Source: Aliihoeflea sp023389195 (GTDB lineage Bacteria; Pseudomonadota; Alphaproteobacteria; Rhizobiales; Rhizobiaceae). From it: 64,000 nt of DNA. Made by a program: the position numbers and the translations under genes. The notes under the pieces were generated by a model. It was given only the letters and a program-made list of their open reading frames with translations. It did no database searches and had not been told where the DNA came from. The stretch spans positions 1 through 64,000 of the forward strand of contig JAEWET010000032.1 in assembly GCA_023389195.1 (NCBI GenBank), read 5' to 3'. Below are positions 34,237 through 42,216 of the stretch, piece by piece. The stretch's first letter is position 1. The number at the start of each line of letters is the position of its first letter.

Positions 34237-35276
34237 TGTCAGCAACCGACACGATAAACGACGCGCCGGCTCTCCCACCGGAGAGTTGGCTCGTCCGTGC
34301 CCGCCCGTCGCGGATCGAGGCGGGCATCGTTTTCCTGATCGTGGTCGTCCTGGTCTGGATGGGGCTGGGCGGCACGCGCGCCGGCGGTCTCGTCGCGCCG
34401 CTTCTGGGCGGGGCGACGGGCGAGGGGCAGGAGGTCGGCTTCGGGCTGCACCTTGCGACCGGCATCCTGCTCGGCGGCGCGATCTGGGCAAACCTGATCC
34501 TCCTGCGGCTGGTGCCGTTCAAGATTCAGGTGCTGATCGTCTGGGTCGAACTCGTCCTGCTTTTCGGTCTCTTCATCACCAGCTTCGACCGCAATCTGGG
34601 CGTCTGGTTCGCACCGACCCGCGACGGCGGGACGAACCTGTCCTACATGATCACGACGGGCGCGGTGACGACGCTCTACGTCTCGCTGATCTCGATCGTC
34701 ATCGCCTCGGTCATCGCGCTCGCCGCCGCGCTCGGGAAGCTGTCGAGATCGGGCCCAGCCTATGCGATCGCGACCTTCTACATCTCGTTCTTTCGCGGCA
34801 CGCCGCTTTTGCTGCAGGTCTATCTCATCTATCTCGGACTGCCGCAGATCGGGCCGCAATTCGCGCTCGACGCGGTGCCGTCCGGCATCATCGCGCTGTC
34901 GCTGTGCTACGGCGCCTATCTGGCCGAAATCTTCCGCGCCGGCATCGTCGGCGTCGCGCACGGCCAGCACGATGCGGCCAAGGCACTGGGCTTTACGGAG
35001 CGCCAGACCTTCCGGCTGATCATCTTCCCGCAGGCGATGCGCCTCATCGTGCCGCCGACCGGCAACCAGTTCATCGCCATGCTGAAGGATTCCTCGCTCG
35101 TCTCGGTGATGGGCGTGTGGGAGCTGACGCGCACCGCGCAGATCATCGGCCGGCGGGACTTCACCGTCTTCGAGATGCTGATCGCGGCCGCGCTGATCTA
35201 CTGGGCGATGTCGATCTGCTTCGAACTGATCCAGTCGCGGCTGGAGAAGCATTACGGCAAGGGGCATGTGAGGTAG
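34236..35276 (+). CDS. ABC transporter permease, polar amino acid type
   Basis: This 346-residue inner-membrane protein has extra N-terminal helices, then the HisM/GlnP-type permease domain (TGAVTTLYVSLISIVIASVI; FFRGTPLLLQVYLIYLGLP). The cytoplasmic EAA-like loop is DAAKALGFTERQTFRLI followed by FPQAMRLIVPPTGNQF, which docks the ATPase. No ATP-binding gene follows: the next feature is a palindrome and then kbl. One permease may form a homodimer, but it must borrow an ATPase encoded elsewhere. Confidence 0.92.
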   Translation: MSATDTINDAPALPPESWLVRARPSRIEAGIVFLIVVVLVWMGLGGTRAGGLVAPLLGGATGEGQEVGFGLHLATGILLGGAIWANLILLRLVPFKIQVLIVWVELVLLFGLFITSFDRNLGVWFAPTRDGGTNLSYMITTGAVTTLYVSLISIVIASVIALAAALGKLSRSGPAYAIATFYISFFRGTPLLLQVYLIYLGLPQIGPQFALDAVPSGIIALSLCYGAYLAEIFRAGIVGVAHGQHDAAKALGFTERQTFRLIIFPQAMRLIVPPTGNQFIAMLKDSSLVSVMGVWELTRTAQIIGRRDFTVFEMLIAAALIYWAMSICFELIQSRLEKHYGKGHVR

Positions 35277-35298
35277 GGTTCGAGGTGGCGCTTTACGG

Positions 35299-35414
35299 CG
35301 CCCCCCCTCTGGCCTGCCGGCCATCTCCCCCGCAAGGGGGGAGATCACGCACGGCGATGACGAGACTAGTCTCCCCCCTTGCGGGGGAGATGGCCGGCAG
35401 GCCAGAGGGGGGCG
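35299..35414. repeat. Intergenic palindrome, type A (copy 1)
   Basis: Arms at about 35299-35345 and 35371-35413 mirror almost completely. Each contains the hairpin TGGCC-TGCC-GGCCA next to a run of ATCTCCCCC. It lies between the ABC permease and kbl, which run in the same direction. Confidence 0.9.
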
Positions 35415-35442
35415 ACGTAGGGCACTCGATTCGGAGATAAGC

Positions 35443-36627
35443 GTGACAAACACCTTCCTTTCCCACCTCTCCACCGAACTCGACGGCCTGAAATCCCAGG
35501 GCCTCTACAAGTCCGAGCGCGTGATCTCGTCGATGCAGTCGGCGCAAATCACCGCCGACGGGCGCGAGGTGCTGAACTTCTGCGCCAACAACTATCTCGG
35601 CCTCGCCGACAATGCCGAACTGCGCGAGACGGCCAAGCAGGCGCTCGACCGCTACGGCTACGGCATGGCCTCGGTGCGCTTCATCTGCGGCACGCAGGAG
35701 GAGCACAAGGCGCTCGAGGCGCGCATCTCGTCCTTCCTCGGCTTCGAGGACACGATCCTCTATGGCTCCTGTTTTGACGCCAATGCGGGCCTGTTCGAAA
35801 CGCTTCTGTCGGACGAGGACGCCATCATCTCCGACGCGCTCAACCACGCCTCGATCATCGACGGCGTGCGGCTGTCGAAGGCGAAGCGCTACCGCTACGC
35901 CAACAACGACATGGGCGAACTCGAAGCGCGGCTGAAGGAAGCCGCCGATGCGCGCTTCCGGCTGATCGCGACCGACGGCGTGTTCTCGATGGACGGCATC
36001 ATCGCCAACCTTCAGGGCGTTTGCGACCTTGCGGAAAAATACGACGCGATGGTGATGGTCGACGACAGCCACGCGGTCGGTTTCGTCGGGACCCATGGCC
36101 GCGGCTCGATCGAGCATTGCGGCGTCGAGGGCCGGGTCGACATCGTCACCGGAACGCTCGGCAAGGCGCTCGGCGGCGCGTCGGGCGGCTATACGTCGGC
36201 CAGGCGCGAGGTCGTCGACTGGCTGCGCCAGCGCTCGCGGCCCTATCTGTTCTCCAACACACTCGCACCGGTGATCGCGGCGACCTCGCTCAAGGTGTTC
36301 GACATGGTCGAAAACGGCGATGCGCTTCGCCGGCACTTGAACGACAATGCCGCGCGTTTCCGCGCCGGCATGCAAAAGGCCGGCTTCACGCTCGCCGGCG
36401 CCGACCATGCGATCATCCCGGTCATGCTCGGCGACGCGCAGGTGGCCAAGGACATGGCCGACCGGCTGATGGACCACGGCATCTACGTCATCGGCTTCTC
36501 GTTTCCGGTGGTGCCGAAGGGGCAGGCGCGGATCAGGACGCAGATGTCGGCAGCACATTCGGTCGAGGATATCGATCGGGCGGTGGAGGCGTTTGCGGCG
36601 GTCGGGAAAGAGATGGGGGTGGTTTGA
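35443..36627 (+). CDS. kbl: Glycine C-acetyltransferase (2-amino-3-ketobutyrate CoA ligase)
   Basis: Kbl cleaves 2-amino-3-ketobutyrate with CoA into glycine and acetyl-CoA, the second step of threonine breakdown after Tdh. The 394-residue PLP enzyme has the N-terminal segment VLNFCANNYLGLADN near residue 42, the Asp-containing VMVDDSHAVGFVG near residue 204 and the PLP lysine in GTLGKALGGASGG near residue 240. It begins at GTG 35443 and is followed by tdh, with a palindrome between the two genes. The order kbl-tdh is the classical operon. Confidence 0.96.
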   Translation: MTNTFLSHLSTELDGLKSQGLYKSERVISSMQSAQITADGREVLNFCANNYLGLADNAELRETAKQALDRYGYGMASVRFICGTQEEHKALEARISSFLGFEDTILYGSCFDANAGLFETLLSDEDAIISDALNHASIIDGVRLSKAKRYRYANNDMGELEARLKEAADARFRLIATDGVFSMDGIIANLQGVCDLAEKYDAMVMVDDSHAVGFVGTHGRGSIEHCGVEGRVDIVTGTLGKALGGASGGYTSARREVVDWLRQRSRPYLFSNTLAPVIAATSLKVFDMVENGDALRRHLNDNAARFRAGMQKAGFTLAGADHAIIPVMLGDAQVAKDMADRLMDHGIYVIGFSFPVVPKGQARIRTQMSAAHSVEDIDRAVEAFAAVGKEMGVV

Positions 36628-36638
36628 TGTTCAGTTGC

Positions 36639-36768
36639 GCGCCCCCTCCACCGCCTTCGGCGGTCCCCCTCCCCCGTGAACGGGGGAGGATCAACGTCGC
36701 CAGCGGCCGCGACCTCAACTCCTCCCCTGCGCAGCGGGGGAGGTGGCCCGAAGGGACGGAGGGGGCGC
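36639..36768. repeat. Intergenic palindrome, type B (copy 3), inside kbl-tdh
   Basis: The left arm has the hairpin ACCGCC-TTC-GGCGGT and the right arm has GGCCC-GAA-GGGAC. The outer ends GCGCCCCCTCC and GGAGGGGGCGC match. The whole element sits in the 172-base gap between kbl and tdh and could fold strongly in the shared mRNA. Confidence 0.85.
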
Positions 36769-36799
36769 CGTCCGGTTCGCTGTTGCAAGGATCATTCCC

Positions 36800-37834
36800 A
36801 TGTCCAACATGATGCGCGCACTCGTCAAAGCCAAAGCCGAGCCCGGCATCTGGATGGAACAGGTGCCGCTGCCCGAAGTCGGCCCCAACGACGTCCTCAT
36901 CAAGGTCAGGAAATCGGCCATCTGCGGCACCGACGTCCACATCTTCAACTGGGATCAGTGGGCGCAGAAGACCGTGCCGGTGCCGATGGTGACGGGGCAT
37001 GAGTTCGTCGGCGAGGTCGCCGATTTCGGGGCGGCCGTCACCGAATACAAGGTCGGCCAGCGCGTCTCGGGCGAGGGGCATATCGTGTGCGGCCATTGCC
37101 GCAACTGCCGTGCGGGGCGCGGGCATCTGTGCCGCAACACGCTCGGCGTCGGCGTCAACCGGCCGGGCTCGTTCGCCGAATATCTGGTCCTGCCCAAGCA
37201 CAATGTCGTGCCGATTCCCGATGACGTGCCTGACGAGATCGCCGCGATCTTCGACCCGCTCGGCAATGCCGTCCACACCGCGCTCTCCTTCGACCTCGTC
37301 GGCGAGGACGTGTTGGTAACGGGCGCAGGGCCGATCGGCATCATGGGCGCGCTGGTGGCGCAGGCGGTGGGTGCGCGGAAAGTCGTCATCACCGACATCA
37401 ATCCGGTGCGTCTTGACCTCGCCCGCAAGATGAAGATCCACCACGTCGTCGATGCCTCGAAGGAAAACCTGCGCGACGTCATGCGCGACGAAGGCATGAC
37501 CGAGGGGTTCGACGTCGGGCTCGAAATGTCGGGCTCGGCAGCGGCCTTCCGAGACATGATCGACACGATGAACAATGGCGGCAAGATCGCCATCCTCGGC
37601 ATCGCGCCGACCGGCTTCGAGATCGACTGGAACAAGGTCATCTTCAAGATGTTGACGCTGAAGGGCATCTACGGCCGCGAGATGTTCGAGACCTGGTACA
37701 AGATGATCGCGCTCGTGCAGGGACCGCTCGACGTGTCGGGGCTGATCACGCACCGCATCGGCATCGACGACTATGCCGCAGGCTTCGAGGCGATGCGCTC
37801 GGGCAATTCCGGCAAGGTCGTGATGGACTGGTAG
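36800..37834 (+). CDS. tdh: L-threonine 3-dehydrogenase
   Basis: Tdh oxidises L-threonine with NAD+ to 2-amino-3-ketobutyrate, the substrate of Kbl. This 344-residue zinc-dependent medium-chain dehydrogenase has the catalytic-zinc motif KSAICGTDVHIFNWDQW near residue 36, TGHEFVGEV near residue 65 and the four-cysteine structural zinc site in CGHCRNCRAGRGHLC near residues 98-112. The Rossmann motif is VTGAGPIGIMGALVA near residue 174. I start it at ATG 36800; ATG 36809 is nearly as good. Confidence 0.96.
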   Translation: MSNMMRALVKAKAEPGIWMEQVPLPEVGPNDVLIKVRKSAICGTDVHIFNWDQWAQKTVPVPMVTGHEFVGEVADFGAAVTEYKVGQRVSGEGHIVCGHCRNCRAGRGHLCRNTLGVGVNRPGSFAEYLVLPKHNVVPIPDDVPDEIAAIFDPLGNAVHTALSFDLVGEDVLVTGAGPIGIMGALVAQAVGARKVVITDINPVRLDLARKMKIHHVVDASKENLRDVMRDEGMTEGFDVGLEMSGSAAAFRDMIDTMNNGGKIAILGIAPTGFEIDWNKVIFKMLTLKGIYGREMFETWYKMIALVQGPLDVSGLITHRIGIDDYAAGFEAMRSGNSGKVVMDW

Positions 37835-37844
37835 GCGGCAGGCG

Positions 37845-38348
37845 ATGCGGCGGTTTGCGCGTATATTGCTGACACGGCACGAAACGCCCGTCGGGCTCGG
37901 CTCCAACGTCGAGGCCGGGATCGGCGCGGCGCTGGGCATGTGCTTCGTCGGCTATCTGGCATCGACGACAGACCTGCCGCTGCTGCTCGCCCCGCTGGGT
38001 GCGAGTTCGGCGCTCCTGTTCGGCCAGCCGTCGAGCCCGCTCGCCCAGCCGCTGAACGTGATGGCGGGCTTCTTCATCTCGGCCGTCATATGCGAGGCCA
38101 GCTTCTCGCTGTTCCCCGGCGTCTGGATCGCCGCCGCACTTTCGGTGGGCATGGCGATCGTGGTGATGCGCGCGCTGCGCGTCACCCATCCGCCGGCCTG
38201 CGCGCTGCCGATCCTCGCCTTCGGCAACGGCCTTCACGGCATCCAGCTCTTTGTCGTCGTCCTGATCGGTTGCCTCGTCCTGATCTCGCTCGCAATCATC
38301 GTCCACAACATCCCACCCAGGCGCGAATACCCGCATCGGGTGGAGTGA
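37845..38348 (+). CDS. HPP family membrane protein
   Basis: This 167-residue inner-membrane protein has four predicted helices and the two family signatures LAPLGASSALLFGQPSSPLAQP near residue 46 (quoted in part) and the namesake His-Pro-Pro in VTHPPACALPI near residue 109. Some HPP proteins transport nitrite; others are fused to CBS domains, absent here. It lies 10 bases after tdh and may be read through from it. Confidence 0.85.
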   Translation: MRRFARILLTRHETPVGLGSNVEAGIGAALGMCFVGYLASTTDLPLLLAPLGASSALLFGQPSSPLAQPLNVMAGFFISAVICEASFSLFPGVWIAAALSVGMAIVVMRALRVTHPPACALPILAFGNGLHGIQLFVVVLIGCLVLISLAIIVHNIPPRREYPHRVE

Positions 38349-38363
38349 CGCAACGCGGGACCA

Positions 38364-38762
38364 TTACATTCCCGGCACGCCATGCGACTTGGCTGCCGCT
38401 GCCATGGCGCGATCAAGGGTCGCAAGCGGCAATCGGCGGCGCACTGCGAGTTCGACATAGGCGGCATCGTAGAAGGTCAGCATGTTCGTGTGCGCGATGT
38501 GAAGAGTTTCGGCCTCGTCGCCATGTTGATCGATGGCAATTGGATAGGTTGCGATATCGGCGAGGATGCGATTGCTATTGTGGGCATTCAGTCGTTGGCG
38601 TCTTTCCGACATGACGAGCAGATTGCGAATTTCATACCACCAGATTATGGGGACGAACGCTTGCTTCGTCGCGAGCAGATCAAGCACGTGCTCCGCTTCG
38701 GCATTCGATTCATCCGGAAGAAACCAGGATGCGGTCACCGATGCGTCCAGGACGAAAGACAT
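38364..38762 (-). CDS. VapC-type PIN domain toxin
   Basis: This 132-residue ribonuclease has the PIN-domain acidic residues: FVLDASVTASWFLPDE at the N-terminus (first Asp near residue 6), the middle acidic helix around WWYEIRNLL, and LTFYDAAYVELAVRRRLPLATLD near residue 95. VapC toxins cleave tRNA or rRNA. Its ATG overlaps the stop of the antitoxin gene (TGATG). The code is less G+C-rich than the surroundings. Confidence 0.92.
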   Translation of the reverse strand: MSFVLDASVTASWFLPDESNAEAEHVLDLLATKQAFVPIIWWYEIRNLLVMSERRQRLNAHNSNRILADIATYPIAIDQHGDEAETLHIAHTNMLTFYDAAYVELAVRRRLPLATLDRAMAAAAKSHGVPGM

Positions 38763-39013
38763 CAGTACCGGTGCCCGGCGTGGCGCATCTCGAGAATTTC
38801 CTCGATCGTGATGCCTGCCTTGGGCAGAGTTTCCCGCAATTTGCGAAGCCCGTCGATCGCCCGCTGAACCTCTTCGCGATTGATCACCCTCTCGGGCTCC
38901 ATGCGCGCGATTACCTTGCCGTGGCGTGTAATTTCGACGGTTTCGCCACGTTCGACATCGCCGAGTATGACCGACACGTTCGCCTTGAGCTCAGTCGCAG
39001 ATACAGTTTTCAT
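38762..39013 (-). CDS. Phd/YefM-type antitoxin
   Basis: This 83-residue DNA-binding antitoxin begins MKTVSATELKANVSVILGDV and contains GETVEITRHGKVIARMEPER, the Phd/YefM N-terminal domain, followed by a toxin-binding helix ending in HAGHRY. It is translated just before VapC. A perfect inverted repeat lies directly upstream of its start and probably mediates autoregulation. Confidence 0.92.
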   Translation of the reverse strand: MKTVSATELKANVSVILGDVERGETVEITRHGKVIARMEPERVINREEVQRAIDGLRKLRETLPKAGITIEEILEMRHAGHRY

Positions 39014-39016
39014 GTC

Positions 39017-39041
39017 TTTTGTCCATTTTAACCGGACAAAA
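39017..39041 (-). promoter_or_regulatory. Operator of the antitoxin-toxin operon
   Basis: TTTTGTCC and GGACAAAA form perfect 8-bp arms around a 9-base spacer, ending 4 bases before the antitoxin start codon. On the minus strand the spacer holds TAAAAT, a plausible -10 box. The expected effect is repression by the antitoxin or toxin-antitoxin complex. Confidence 0.8.
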
Positions 39042-39064
39042 TGTACGATTTCTTTGCCGCATGT

Positions 39065-39493
39065 TCAACCGCCCTCCTGTTCCAGCGCGGCGAGGCCGCG
39101 CAGGACGGCGTCGCGGTCGGCGGGCGACATGTTGGCGAGGAGGTTTTCCTCGAAGGATTTGGCGAAGGGCACGAGTTCGCGATAGGCGGCCTGGCCGGCC
39201 TTCGTCAGCGCCAGATGTTCGACGCGGCGGTCCTCCGCGCTCGGTGACCGCTTCAGCCAGAGCCGCTTTTCGAGCGCCGAGACGGCGCGCGACACCTTGG
39301 TCTTGTGCATCGCCGAATGCTGGCCAACGGCGGTTGCCGTCATCCTCTCATATTGGCCGAGCGCGGCCAGCAGCCGCCATTCGGGGCGGGTGAGGCCGTA
39401 GCGGTCGCGGTAGATTTTCGCGAAATCGCGGCTGACGACGTCCGCCAGCCGGTTCAGCCGATAGGGGAGGAAGCGTTCGAGCTCGAGCGTCAT
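39065..39493 (-). CDS. MarR family regulator (homogentisate operon)
   Basis: This 142-residue winged-helix protein has the MarR fold: MTLELERFLPYRLNRLADVV, then LTRPEWRLLAALGQYERMTA, the recognition region MHKTKVSRAVSALEKRLWL near residue 63, and the wing SAEDRRVEHLALTKAG. It is divergent from hmgA with only 77 bases between the start codons, so it most likely controls hmgA and itself in response to a pathway intermediate. ATG 39493 or a GTG at 39499 may be the start. Confidence 0.9.
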   Translation of the reverse strand: MTLELERFLPYRLNRLADVVSRDFAKIYRDRYGLTRPEWRLLAALGQYERMTATAVGQHSAMHKTKVSRAVSALEKRLWLKRSPSAEDRRVEHLALTKAGQAAYRELVPFAKSFEENLLANMSPADRDAVLRGLAALEQEGG

Positions 39494-39504
39494 CGGCACC
39501 GTTG

Positions 39505-39527
39505 ATGGTTACATTTTCAATGGTTAC
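39505..39527. promoter_or_regulatory. Direct repeat in the marR-hmgA control region
   Basis: ATGGTTAC occurs at 39505-39512 and again at 39520-39527, 15 bases apart. The repeats lie between the divergent MarR and hmgA start codons. They are a candidate regulator binding site, with the promoter overlapping this A+T-rich stretch. The evidence is position and repetition only. Confidence 0.45.
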
Positions 39528-39570
39528 GAATGCAACGAAATGCACGGAACGTCAAATCCGGGAGGTCGCC

Positions 39571-40938
39571 ATGAACGAGATGAGCAAAGTGCTCGGCCAC
39601 ACGTCGCCGGCGAAGAAGCCGAAGGCGCGCTTCGACTACATGCCGGGCTTCGGCAACGACTTCGAGACCGAGAGCCTGCCCGGTGCGCTGCCGCAGGGCA
39701 TGAATTCGCCGCAGCGGCCGGCCTATGGGCTCTATGCCGAGCAATTGTCCGGCTCGCCCTTCACCGCACCGCGCGGAACGAATGAGCGCTCCTGGCTCTA
39801 CCGCATCCGCCCGTCCGTCAAGCACCACCGCCGCTTCAAGCCTTACGATCTGCCGCTCTGGCTGTCGGCGCCGTCGAAGGGCGAGCATGAGCTGCCGCTC
39901 GGCCAGTTCCGCTGGAACCCGGTGCCGATCCCGGCCGAGAAGACCGATTTCATCTCCGGCATGCGCACGATGACGCTGGCCGGCGACGTGCTCGGCCAGG
40001 CGGGCATGGCGGCGCATGTCTACGTCGCCAATGCCGACATGGTGGACGACCATTTCTTCAATGCGGACGGCGAGATGCTGGTCGTGCCGCAGGATGGCGG
40101 CGTGCGCTTTTTGACCGAGATGGGCGTGATCGAGGTCGAGCCGGGCGAAATCTGCATCCTGCCGCGCGGCCTGACCTTCAAGGTCGAGCTGATGGGAAAG
40201 ACCGCGCGCGGCTACATGTGCGAAAACTACGGCGCCAAGTTCACGCTGCCCGATCGCGGGCCGATCGGCGCGAACTGCCTGGCCAATCCGCGCGACTTCA
40301 AGACGCCGGTCGCCTGGTACGAGGACAAGGAGACGCCGTGCCGCATCGTCGTCAAATGGTGCGGCCAGTTCCACGTTACGGAGATCGGCCATTCGCCGCT
40401 CGACGTCGTCGCGTGGCACGGCAATTACGCGCCCTACAAGTATGATCTCTCTACGTTCTCCCCGGTCGGTGCGATCCTGTTCGACCATCCCGACCCGTCG
40501 ATCTTCACCGTGCTGACGGCGCCCTCGGGCGAGGAGGGGACGGCGAATATCGACTTCGTCATCTTCCCGCCGCGCTGGATGGTGGCCGAGAACACGTTCC
40601 GCCCGCCCTGGTATCACCGCAACATCATGTCCGAGTTCATGGGCCTGATCCGCGGCCAGTACGACGCCAAGGAGGAGGGCTTCGTGCCCGGCGGCATGAG
40701 CCTTCACAACATGATGCTGGCGCATGGGCCGGACGCGGGCGGCTTCGAGAAGGCCTCGCGTGCGGAACTGAAGGCCGTGAAGCTGGAAAACACCTTGGCC
40801 TTCATGTTCGAAACGCGATTTCCCCAGCTCGTGACGAAATACGGGCTCGGGCTGGAGACGCTTCAGGACGACTACATCGACTGCTGGAGCGACCTGAAGA
40901 AGCGCTTCGACGGGACGATCGAAGGCGACTGGAGTTAA
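39571..40938 (+). CDS. hmgA: Homogentisate 1,2-dioxygenase
   Basis: HmgA opens the ring of homogentisate to maleylacetoacetate with a non-haem Fe(II). The 455-residue protein opens with the conserved FDYMPGFGNDFETESLPGAL near residue 26, has PGEICILPRGLTFKVEL near residue 191 and the ligand-bearing C-terminal stretch NTFRPPWYHRNIMSEFMGL near residue 342. I chose ATG 39571 because GGGAGGT lies just upstream, whereas the upstream in-frame ATG at 39502 falls inside the regulatory region. It is the first gene of the homogentisate operon. Confidence 0.97.
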   Translation: MNEMSKVLGHTSPAKKPKARFDYMPGFGNDFETESLPGALPQGMNSPQRPAYGLYAEQLSGSPFTAPRGTNERSWLYRIRPSVKHHRRFKPYDLPLWLSAPSKGEHELPLGQFRWNPVPIPAEKTDFISGMRTMTLAGDVLGQAGMAAHVYVANADMVDDHFFNADGEMLVVPQDGGVRFLTEMGVIEVEPGEICILPRGLTFKVELMGKTARGYMCENYGAKFTLPDRGPIGANCLANPRDFKTPVAWYEDKETPCRIVVKWCGQFHVTEIGHSPLDVVAWHGNYAPYKYDLSTFSPVGAILFDHPDPSIFTVLTAPSGEEGTANIDFVIFPPRWMVAENTFRPPWYHRNIMSEFMGLIRGQYDAKEEGFVPGGMSLHNMMLAHGPDAGGFEKASRAELKAVKLENTLAFMFETRFPQLVTKYGLGLETLQDDYIDCWSDLKKRFDGTIEGDWS

Positions 40939-41006
40939 GGCGCGCCGGCTGCAATGATGGCGCGACGACAAGAGAGCCCATGCCGGGCCAAGGGGATGGA
41001 GACCGC

Positions 41007-42029
41007 ATGAAACTTGCCACGCTCAAGAACGGCACGCGCGACGGAAAACTGGTGCTCGTGTCGCGCGATCTGACGCGCTCGACGGATGCGTCGTTTCTCG
41101 CCCCGACGCTGCAGGCTGCGCTCGACAACTGGCGCCGGATCGCGCCGCATCTCGAAGCGCTGGCCGAAAGCCTGGAACATGGCGCGGTGCCGACTGAGCG
41201 CTTCCACGAGCACGACGCGATGTCGCCCCTGCCGCGCGCCTATCAATGGGCGGACGGCTCGGCCTACGTCAACCACGTGGAACTCGTGCGCAAGGCGCGC
41301 AATGCAGAGATGCCGGACACCTTCTGGACCGACCCGCTGATGTATCAGGGGGGGGCGGATTCGTTCCTCGGGCCGCGCGACCCGATCGTGATGGCCGACG
41401 AAGCCTATGGCATCGACATGGAAGGCGAGATCGCAATCATCGTCGACGACGTGCCGATGGGGGCGAGCCCCGACCAGGCGCGCGAGGCGATCCGGCTGGT
41501 CATGCTGGTCAATGACGTGTCGCTGCGCGGCCTGATCCCGGCCGAACTCGGCAAGGGCTTCGGCTTCTTCCAGTCCAAGCCGTCCTCCGCCTTCTCGCCG
41601 GTCGCGGTGACGCCTGACGAACTCGGCGACGCCTGGGACGGCGGCAAGCTCTCGCTGCCCTTGATGGTCGATTACAACGGCAAGCCGTTCGGCCGCGCGA
41701 ACGCCGGCGTCGACATGACGTTCGACTTCCCGACCCTGATCGCCCACGCGGCGAAGACGCGCCCGCTTAGCGCCGGCTCGATCATCGGCTCGGGCACGGT
41801 GTCGAACAAGCAGGGCGGCGGGCCGGGCAAGCCGGTCGACGCCGGCGGCGTCGGCTATTCCTGCATCGCCGAAATCCGCACCATCGAGACGATCGAGGCC
41901 GGAAAGGCGACGACGCCCTTCATGCGCTTCGGCGACACGGTGCGGATCGAGATGAAGGACAAGTCGGGCCATTCGATCTTCGGCGCGATCGAGCAGGTGG
42001 TGGAGAGGTACGAGCCGGAAAACAATTGA
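41007..42029 (+). CDS. fahA: Fumarylacetoacetase family hydrolase
   Basis: This 340-residue enzyme should hydrolyse fumarylacetoacetate to fumarate and acetoacetate, the last step of homogentisate catabolism. The metal-binding acidic triad is visible around GIDMEGEIAIIVDDVPMG near residue 139 and LVNDVSLRGLIP near residue 171, and the C-terminal FAH segment GSGTVSNKQGGGPGKPVD near residue 263. It lies 68 bases after hmgA. No glutathione-dependent maleylacetoacetate isomerase gene lies between or near them. Confidence 0.93.
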   Translation: MKLATLKNGTRDGKLVLVSRDLTRSTDASFLAPTLQAALDNWRRIAPHLEALAESLEHGAVPTERFHEHDAMSPLPRAYQWADGSAYVNHVELVRKARNAEMPDTFWTDPLMYQGGADSFLGPRDPIVMADEAYGIDMEGEIAIIVDDVPMGASPDQAREAIRLVMLVNDVSLRGLIPAELGKGFGFFQSKPSSAFSPVAVTPDELGDAWDGGKLSLPLMVDYNGKPFGRANAGVDMTFDFPTLIAHAAKTRPLSAGSIIGSGTVSNKQGGGPGKPVDAGGVGYSCIAEIRTIETIEAGKATTPFMRFGDTVRIEMKDKSGHSIFGAIEQVVERYEPENN

Positions 42030-42034
42030 CCACA

Positions 42035-42187
42035 AAGCACCCCCACTCCGTCGCGCTTTGCGCGCCACCTCTCCCCCTGCCCGGGGGAGAGGAACCCAGG
42101 CTGGATGAGTGCTGAGATTGATGAAGCGCATTTCCTCTCCCCCGGGCAGGGGGAGAGGTGGCCCGAAGGGACGGAGTGGGGGTGCTT
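42035..42187. repeat. Intergenic palindrome, type B (copy 4)
   Basis: Outer arms AAGCACCCCCACTCCGTC and its mirror enclose CCTCTCCCCCTGCCC and its mirror. The left arm carries the hairpin CGCGC-TTT-GCGCG, the right arm GGCCC-GAA-GGGAC. It fills the gap between fahA and the MBL-fold gene. Confidence 0.9.
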
Positions 42188-42216
42188 CGCGACGCGGAAA
42201 ACAAACTGGAGCACAC

